14,859 bases of DNA. It comes from Psychrobacter sp. GTDB taxonomy: Bacteria > Pseudomonadota > Gammaproteobacteria > Pseudomonadales > Moraxellaceae. A model generated the notes under the pieces. That model did no database searches, was not told the DNA's origin, and was given only the letters and a program-made list of their open reading frames with translations. Where the stretch lies: NCBI GenBank assembly GCA_012270355.1, contig JAAXIL010000212.1, forward strand, positions 818 to 15,676, given 5' to 3'. The translations under genes were made by a program, and so were the position numbers. Positions 9,936-14,859 of this stretch are shown here, in pieces (the first letter of the stretch is position 1; each line of letters starts with the position of its first letter).

Positions 9936-9955
9936 CACCGATCTTTTAATCGGTG
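9936..9955. repeat. Inverted repeat in the acidic-gene/htpG divergent region
   Basis: CACCGAT (9936-9942) and ATCGGTG (9949-9955) are exact inverse complements with a 6-base spacer. No T tract follows on either strand. The location between two divergent genes suits an operator or a structured 5' leader of the - strand gene rather than a terminator. Confidence 0.45.
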
Positions 9956-10040
9956 TATCAGATAATGATAAGTGTAGCGGTATTTGCCGTTAAGTTAAAC
10001 ATGCAATTTTGAGCAAAATAAATGACAGGCGAATTTCGTG

Positions 10041-10068
10041 GTTGAAAAAATCTCACTTGACCCTATTT
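10041..10068 (+). promoter_or_regulatory. Heat-shock sigma32-type promoter of htpG
   Basis: GTTGAAA (10041-10047), a 13-base spacer and CCCTATTT (10061-10068) match the RpoH consensus CTTGAAA-N13-15-CCCCATnT at six of seven and six of seven defined positions. A transcript would start near 10075, about 30 bases before the htpG ATG. Control of htpG by the heat-shock sigma factor is well established in gammaproteobacteria. Confidence 0.7.
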
Positions 10069-10106
10069 GTGTAAAGAACTAACAACTAAACTCAGAAGGA
10101 GACATT

Positions 10107-12065
10107 ATGTCCGAACCATCTTCCAGTCAACCTACCCAACACGTTTTTGAGGCCGAAGTCGCTCAGCTGTTGCACCTGGTCACGCATTCCCTATATTCCA
10201 ATCCCGATATTTTCTTGCGGGAATTGGTGTCGAATGCGTCCGATGCGTGCGACAAATTACGCTTTGAGGCGACCTCAGATGACAGCCTATATGAAGGCGA
10301 CGGCGATTTGCACGTTCGCATCGACATGGACGAGGACGCTAAAACCATCACCATCTCTGATAACGGCATTGGCATGAACGAAGCCGATGCGATTGAAAAC
10401 CTTGGCACAATTGCCAAATCAGGTACAAAAGCATTCTTAGACAAATTATCCGATGCCCAAAAGCAAGATGGACAGCTCATCGGGCAATTTGGGGTAGGCT
10501 TTTATTCGGGCTTTATCGTTGCTGATAAAATCACCGTCGAATCTCGTAAAGCGGGCGAGCCAGCCGATACAGGTGTGCGTTGGGTGTCGGACGGTACGGG
10601 CAATTTTACGACCGAAACCATCACCAAAGATGACCGAGGTACGTCCATCACCTTACACCTAAAAGAGGAATACACCGAAGGTGATGACAACTATCTTGAC
10701 CGTGCCAAACTCAAGCGATTAGTCAACAAATATTCTGACCATATCAGCTTGCCAATTCAAATGCGAAAAGAAGTGTGGCAAGAGGACGTGGTCGAAGACA
10801 GCGACGCAGACGATGAAACCGCCACGCCCCCAAGCGGTGAAATGGTACTGACCGATGAATGGGAAACCATCAATAAAGCCAGTGCGTTGTGGACACGTTC
10901 TAGCTCAGAAATTGACGATGAAGAGTACGTCGAGTTTTATAAAAACCTCACCTACGACTTTGAAGAGCCATTGGCTTGGACGCACAACCGTGTTGAAGGG
11001 CGGGTGCAATACACGCAATTGCTGTATATCCCCAAAAAAGCCCCGTTTGATTTATATGCCCGTGAGCAGCAACATGGCTTAAAGTTGTACGTCAAACGGG
11101 TGTTTATCATGGATGACGCCGAGCAACTCTTACCCATGTACTTGCGATTTGTCAAAGGGGTGATTGATTCTGCCGATTTACCGCTGAACGTCAGCCGTGA
11201 GTTGTTGCAAGAATCTCGGGACGTAAAATCCATTCGTGATGGTAACGCCCGCCGTATCTTAACCTTGCTTGCGAGCCTAGCAAATAGCGAAGATACAGAT
11301 AAACAGGACAAGTTCAAGCAATTCTATGCCGAGTTTGGTGATGTGATCAAAGAAGGCTTGGGCGAGGACATGGGTAATCAGGAACGCATTGCAAAATTGC
11401 TTCGTTATGCGACCAGCACACACGATGGGTTAGAGACGGGTTTTGCCGATTATAAAGATCGTATGGCTGACGGGCAAAAGGCGATTTATTACCTGACTGC
11501 CGAAAATCTTGCGTCTGCCAAAAATAGCCCCCAGCTTGAGCTATTTAAGAAAAAAGGCATCGAAGTGATTTTGATGACCAGCCGAGTTGATGAGTGGGCT
11601 ATGAACTTCCTCAACGAATTTGATGGCACACCGCTACAAAACATTGCCAAAGGGGCAGTGGATTTGGGCGATTTGCAGGACGAGGAAGAGAAGGCAGAAG
11701 CTGAGAAGGCTCAAGAGTCAATGAAGCCTGTGGTTGAAAAAATGAAATCTGCCCTCGGCGACCGAGCCAAAGACGTGCAAGTGACCACCCGTTTGGTGGA
11801 TAGCCCTGCCTGTATCGTGGTGGGTGATGGTGAGCTTAGCCCGCAGATGGTGCAGATGCTCAAGCAAATGGGGCAGGAAGTGCCCGATGTGAAGCCGACG
11901 CTTGAGGTCAACCCAAATCACCCACTGATCCAAAAGTTAGAGTCTAGTGAGCAGTTCGATGACCTCGCCCAAGTGATTTTTGATCAAGCCTTGCTTGCCG
12001 ATGGCGGACAACTAGATGACCCAGCGGGCTATTTGAAGCGGGTTAATGAGTTGTTGATGAAGTAG
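10107..12065 (+). CDS. htpG: Chaperone HtpG (bacterial Hsp90)
   Basis: HtpG is the cytoplasmic Hsp90-type ATP-dependent chaperone, acting as a dimer in late protein folding and stress protection. At 652 residues it is slightly longer than E. coli HtpG (624). The N-terminal ATPase has [17 protein letters not shown] (36-52) with the catalytic Glu39 and Asn43, SDNGIGM (84-90) with Asp85, and the lid/glycine motif [11 protein letters not shown] (126-136). A middle domain follows, with [11 protein letters not shown] carrying the conserved Arg that contacts ATP. The C-terminal dimerisation domain ends at TAG 12063-12065. An acidic insert ([16 protein letters not shown]) near 232-247 lies where charged linkers vary in this family. 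The ribosome binding site is excellent (AAGGAG at 10096-10101). It is followed by a strong terminator. Confidence 0.97.
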   Translation: MSEPSSSQPTQHVFEAEVAQLLHLVTHSLYSNPDIFLRELVSNASDACDKLRFEATSDDSLYEGDGDLHVRIDMDEDAKTITISDNGIGMNEADAIENLGTIAKSGTKAFLDKLSDAQKQDGQLIGQFGVGFYSGFIVADKITVESRKAGEPADTGVRWVSDGTGNFTTETITKDDRGTSITLHLKEEYTEGDDNYLDRAKLKRLVNKYSDHISLPIQMRKEVWQEDVVEDSDADDETATPPSGEMVLTDEWETINKASALWTRSSSEIDDEEYVEFYKNLTYDFEEPLAWTHNRVEGRVQYTQLLYIPKKAPFDLYAREQQHGLKLYVKRVFIMDDAEQLLPMYLRFVKGVIDSADLPLNVSRELLQESRDVKSIRDGNARRILTLLASLANSEDTDKQDKFKQFYAEFGDVIKEGLGEDMGNQERIAKLLRYATSTHDGLETGFADYKDRMADGQKAIYYLTAENLASAKNSPQLELFKKKGIEVILMTSRVDEWAMNFLNEFDGTPLQNIAKGAVDLGDLQDEEEKAEAEKAQESMKPVVEKMKSALGDRAKDVQVTTRLVDSPACIVVGDGELSPQMVQMLKQMGQEVPDVKPTLEVNPNHPLIQKLESSEQFDDLAQVIFDQALLADGGQLDDPAGYLKRVNELLMK

Positions 12066-12090
12066 TTGTTACTAAAGTCGTCTAAATTTA

Positions 12091-12126
12091 CATAAAAAAA
12101 CCCAGCTTCGACTGGGTTTTTTTATG
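12091..12126. terminator. Bidirectional intrinsic terminator between htpG and the DUF924 gene
   Basis: CATAAAAAAACCCAG (12091-12105) and CTGGGTTTTTTTATG (12112-12126) form a perfect 15-base-pair inverted repeat around a CTTCGA loop. With the GC pairs at the apex and A/T runs on the flanks, it works as a hairpin plus U tract on both strands. It sits between two convergent genes. Confidence 0.92.
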
Positions 12127-12152
12127 TCTTAAAGATTACTGAAAACTTAGAA

Positions 12153-12725
12153 CTAAAACGACGAATTAGGCTCACTTAAAAATGCCATTTCCTCATTTGT
12201 CGATTCTCGCCCTAAGATGGCATTGCGGTGCGGATAGCGTCCAAACCGGTCAATGATAGCTTTATGCTTTTTTTCAAATGCTAGGGTATCTGCATCACCT
12301 AATTGCTCAAACAATTCAAGGGCTCGCTCATGAATGCGTTTGGACTCTGAATGCATAAATGGCATCAACGCAAATCGCTGATAGGCTTGCGGTAACTTAT
12401 CAAACTCCTCTCTTTTTAACAGTTCTTGAGCCAATACCAGTGCCATACCATCATAGGCAAATGCCTGAGGGGTATCCCGTTTTAAGTTGCGAGAAAATTG
12501 ATCGAGGACAATGATTTCCGCTACTGCTCCTTTTGTTGTTTCCCGCCAACCGGCACATTCACCTGCTGTCACCGCTTGCCATGTCGCTAAAAATTTATCG
12601 GACAGTTGGTTATCAAAATCATCACTTTTTGCGAACCAAAGCGGTTTAGTGTCTTCATCAAACCAAAAATCTAGCACAGGTTGAAATGGGTAGGGGGCAG
12701 GTGAAGGTTTTGAAATAATCTTCAT
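12153..12725 (-). CDS. DUF924 family protein (TPR-like fold)
   Basis: A complete 190-residue member of DUF924, a widespread family of helical, TPR-like soluble proteins without known function. Family features seen are VLDFWF (17-22), PLWFAKSDDFD (28-38), the central signature GAVAEIIVLDQFSRNLKR (66-83), TPQAFAYDGMAL (85-96) and FALMPFMHSESKRIHERAL. A C-terminal GRYPHRNAILGRESTNEEMAFL is the usual family ending. Start ATG 12725 is preceded by a purine-rich AAGAAAA stretch. It is divergent from the aquaporin remnant across 172 bases and convergent with htpG. Confidence 0.9.
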   Translation of the reverse strand: MKIISKPSPAPYPFQPVLDFWFDEDTKPLWFAKSDDFDNQLSDKFLATWQAVTAGECAGWRETTKGAVAEIIVLDQFSRNLKRDTPQAFAYDGMALVLAQELLKREEFDKLPQAYQRFALMPFMHSESKRIHERALELFEQLGDADTLAFEKKHKAIIDRFGRYPHRNAILGRESTNEEMAFLSEPNSSF

Positions 12726-12768
12726 GGTGTTTTCTTTTGAGTATTGAGTGAATTAAATAGGTAAAGAT

Positions 12769-12800
12769 AATTGTGCCAAATTCTAAATTTTGTCGCAATT
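12769..12800. repeat. Imperfect palindrome between the DUF924 gene and the aquaporin remnant
   Basis: AATTGTG (12769-12775) faces CGCAATT (12794-12800) with one G-T mismatch, and an inner CAAA/TTTG pair sits at 12777-12780 and 12789-12792. It lies in the divergent promoter region and could be an operator, but the match is imperfect and AT-rich. Confidence 0.25.
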
Positions 12801-12897
12801 ATGGACTGATAAACGATGAAAGATAGACTTTAGCATAATTTTGGCGTATGACGCAGAAGCTAAATGTTAATGAATGAATTGACTTGGAGGTTTTAGC

Positions 12898-13210
12898 ATG
12901 ACGTTAACAAAAAAATTAGCCGCCGAATTTTTGGGTACGATGTGGCTCGTATTGGGCGGGGCATTGGGTGTATTTTTTATTTATGTCATCGCCAGCGGAC
13001 AAGCAGGCTTTGCAATTGACCCCACGGCAGCAGGGGCGTTCGCAACCAACGGCTTTGGGGCGTTTTCACCCGGTGGCTATAGCATGATGGCGGCGTTTAT
13101 TGCTGAAGTTGTTTTAACTGCCATTGTGGCTTTTTTGGGTTGCCCCCATTATTGGCGGTGGATTGTACGCTTGGCTATCGCCCAATGAAATTGATATTGA
13201 AGGCTACTGA
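12898..13210 (+). pseudogene. aqpZ: Aquaporin Z remnant with two internal deletions
   Basis: AqpZ is a tetrameric inner-membrane water channel of about 230 residues, with two NPA boxes forming the pore. Three pieces of it are joined here. The first helix reads KKLAAEFLGTMWLVLGG. It is followed directly by the middle segment YVIASGQAGF, then NGFGAFSPGGYSMMAAF and AEVVLTAIVAF. The last piece, in the next frame from about 13130, reads FWVAPIIGGGLYAWLSPNE and ends IDIEGY at TGA 13208-13210. The stretches containing both NPA boxes are missing. The uncorrected open frame stops at 13188 after 96 residues. The first join keeps the frame and the second breaks it. Both joins fall at TTTTTT runs (12973-12978 and 13131-13136). 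The ribosome binding site is still strong (GGAGG at 12886-12890). No channel can form from this product. Confidence 0.88.
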
Positions 13211-13265
13211 TCGTGCCAACAACACAGACAATATGACTGTTTGTTTTTAATCGTATAGAAATAAT

Positions 13266-13300
13266 AAACCCCCATTCGCATGATGTGAATGGGGGTTTTT
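13266..13300. terminator. Bidirectional terminator between the aquaporin remnant and lysC
   Basis: AAACCCCCATTC (13266-13277) pairs exactly with GAATGGGGGTTT (13287-13298). Further pairing in the loop (GCA/TGT) leaves a 3-base loop. Runs of T follow on the + strand, and the A/T flank allows use from the lysC side too. Confidence 0.9.
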
Positions 13301-13322
13301 ATTGAAGCATCAAAGCCGAGGC

Positions 13323-14609
13323 TTAAACGCCTGCCACTTTGCTATCACCATCGGTTCTATCCAAACCAAAAGCTGTGTGCAAGGCTTTGACAGCTTTTTC
13401 TAAATGCCCTTCACCAATCAACACCGAGATTTTGATCTCACTAGTGGATATCATTTGGATGTTAATGTTGTTCTCTGCCAAAACTTGGAACATACGGCTT
13501 GCCACGCCAGCGTGTGACCGCATGCCAACGCCCACAAGCGACACTTTAACCACGTCGCTATCGCCATGCACTTCTTGAGCATTGATGTCGCCTTTCACGT
13601 CGTCATTCAAAATTTGCATGGCTTTGTCAAAATCAGTGCGGTTGACCGTGAAACTAAAATCAGTCGTGCCTTTGGTCGATAGATTTTGTAAAATCATGTC
13701 GATTTCGATGTTGGCATCGCTGATGGGGGTAAGAATGGCAGAAGCAACCCCAGGATTGTCCGGCACGCCACGCACCACAATTTTGGCTTCATCTCTATTA
13801 AACGCAATGCCTGAAATGACGGGCTGTTCCATGCTATCTCCTTCATCAACGGTGATTAGTGTGCCAACGGTTTGGCGAAAATGGTCATCAAATTGTCCGT
13901 CCAAGCTATCATCGAAGCTGGACAATACCCGAAGCGGTACTTGATATTTGCCGGCAAACTCAACGGCTCGAATTTGCAAGACTTTTGAACCAAGGCTTGC
14001 CATCTCGAGCATTTCTTCAAAGGTGATTTTGCTCAGTTTGCGAGCCTTTGAGGTCACCCGAGGGTCGGTGGTATAAACACCGTCCACGTCGGTGTAAATT
14101 TGGCATTCATCGGCGTTCAAAGCGGCGGCAAGGGCGACGCCTGTGGTGTCTGACCCGCCTCGCCCGAGTGTCGTTACATTGCCCTCGGCATTGATGCCTT
14201 GAAAACCAGCGACCACCACTACCTTACCTGCATCAAGTTCGCTACGGATTGGCGTTTCGTCGATGTCTTGAATGCGGGCTTTGTTATACGCATCATCGGT
14301 ACGGATGGCGACTTGTCTGCCTGTGAATGAGCGGGCTTCGATGCCCAGCTCTTCAATCGCCATCGACAGCAAAGCGATGGACACCTGCTCGCCAGTTGAC
14401 ACCAGTTGATCGTATTCTCGGGGATTAGGCGTTTTGCTGATTTGATGGGCAAGGTCGATAAGGCGATTGGTTTCGCCACTCATGGCAGACACCACAACCA
14501 CCACTTGATGCCCGTTGTCATGCCAGCGTTTGATGCGTTTTGCCACATTTTTAATGCGGTCAATACTGCCCATCGACGTTCCGCCGTATTTTTGCACAAT
14601 TAGTGCCAT
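13323..14609 (-). CDS. lysC: Aspartate kinase
   Basis: LysC phosphorylates aspartate with ATP, the first step towards lysine, threonine, methionine and diaminopimelate. From ATG 14609 the protein has 428 residues. The kinase domain opens with [12 protein letters not shown] (4-15) and contains [13 protein letters not shown], the nucleotide loop [18 protein letters not shown] (about 147-164) and [13 protein letters not shown] (172-184). Two ACT regulatory domains follow from about residue 268, including [15 protein letters not shown] and [19 protein letters not shown]. These domains normally bind lysine or threonine for feedback control. An upstream GTG at 14618 is in frame, but the ribosome binding site AAGGTGA overlaps it and is correctly spaced for ATG 14609. 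It lies downstream of alaS on the same strand, an arrangement common in gammaproteobacteria. Confidence 0.96.
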   Translation of the reverse strand: MALIVQKYGGTSMGSIDRIKNVAKRIKRWHDNGHQVVVVVSAMSGETNRLIDLAHQISKTPNPREYDQLVSTGEQVSIALLSMAIEELGIEARSFTGRQVAIRTDDAYNKARIQDIDETPIRSELDAGKVVVVAGFQGINAEGNVTTLGRGGSDTTGVALAAALNADECQIYTDVDGVYTTDPRVTSKARKLSKITFEEMLEMASLGSKVLQIRAVEFAGKYQVPLRVLSSFDDSLDGQFDDHFRQTVGTLITVDEGDSMEQPVISGIAFNRDEAKIVVRGVPDNPGVASAILTPISDANIEIDMILQNLSTKGTTDFSFTVNRTDFDKAMQILNDDVKGDINAQEVHGDSDVVKVSLVGVGMRSHAGVASRMFQVLAENNINIQMISTSEIKISVLIGEGHLEKAVKALHTAFGLDRTDGDSKVAGV

Positions 14610-14696
14610 TAAACTCACCTTAATTAGAACTGTGTATCAAAATATAATTCGTAAATTTCAAACCGTCTGTTATAGCATAATTGCCCAATCAACTGC

Positions 14697-14733
14697 AAAA
14701 AAACCATAAAACCCAATGCGAACGCACGGGTTT
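14697..14733 (-). terminator. Terminator between alaS and lysC
   Basis: Read on the - strand, AAACCC (14733-14728) pairs with GGGTTT (14714-14709), with inner TGC/GCA pairing around a short loop. A run of seven T follows at 14703-14697. It lies between the alaS stop (14783) and the lysC start (14609), so lysC is probably transcribed mainly from its own promoter. Confidence 0.6.
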
Positions 14734-14782
14734 CATGAAAGTTGGTAAAGGCTTGTATAAGCAAAAGTTCTTAGGACAGTTT

Positions 14783-14859
14783 TTAAGCCAATGCCTGATC
14801 AAAGTACTTCGTCATTTTTGACATGATTGCATCAAAGTTATCAGGTTTGCTTGCCCCGC
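14783..14859 (-). CDS. alaS: Alanyl-tRNA synthetase, 3' end
   Basis: About 25 codons of an open frame run in from the right edge on the - strand and end at TAA 14785-14783. The visible C-terminus reads GASKPDNFDAIMSKMTKYFD and then QALA. This fits the end of AlaS, where a Gly-rich MAQGG-type motif is followed by a short amphipathic helix. The position directly upstream of lysC also matches the alaS-lysC order known in gammaproteobacteria. The fragment is short, so the identification leans on context. Confidence 0.6.
   Translation of the reverse strand, partial: GASKPDNFDAIMSKMTKYFDQALA

Noticed and set aside
13201..13322. Possible small gene between the aquaporin remnant and lysC
   Set aside because: Only the aquaporin C-terminus and the bidirectional terminator are visible. 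No start with a ribosome binding site and a sensible frame is present.
13339..13944. Two + strand frames of 79 and 120 codons opposite lysC
   Set aside because: They are antisense to the highly conserved aspartate kinase ACT domains and have no ribosome binding sites or family features.

Overview
The window looks like chromosomal DNA of a gammaproteobacterium of the Moraxellaceae (Moraxella osloensis/Psychrobacter-like). This is inferred from moderate GC content, protein similarity recalled from family knowledge, and the gene pairs hisZ-purA and alaS-lysC. Most genes are housekeeping. I see no rRNA, tRNA, CRISPR array, prophage or insertion sequence.

Layout from left to right. The 3' end of folD (one-carbon metabolism) and psiE (small membrane protein) run on the + strand. 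A CorA-type metal transporter gene and a DUF2237 gene follow on the - strand. The + strand then carries hisZ, the remains of a BrnT/BrnA toxin-antitoxin pair, purA, a MaoC-like hydratase gene that overlaps purA, an RNase Z gene and ispH. A long acidic protein of unknown function lies on the - strand, convergent with ispH. Next come htpG with a heat-shock-type promoter (+), a DUF924 gene (-), a wrecked aquaporin gene (+), lysC (-) and the 3' end of alaS (-).

The intact genes serve separate core pathways: folate one-carbon units (FolD), histidine (HisZ), AMP synthesis (PurA), isoprenoid precursors (IspH), protein folding (HtpG), the aspartate amino-acid family (LysC) and tRNA charging (AlaS). 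purA, the MaoC-like gene and the RNase Z gene are packed tightly enough to be one transcript. Strong bidirectional hairpin terminators separate htpG from the DUF924 gene and the aquaporin remnant from lysC.

The striking property is the number of broken genes in under 15 kb. corA has an in-frame TAG at codon 13. brnT has an in-frame TGA and brnA is reduced to a stub. The RNase Z frame is interrupted by two compensating frame changes about 20 bases apart. The aquaporin gene has lost two internal blocks, including both NPA boxes. This is either real gene decay or, for the single-base lesions, sequence error. I do not see a convincing new biological system. The best unknown is the acidic protein at 8473-9876.
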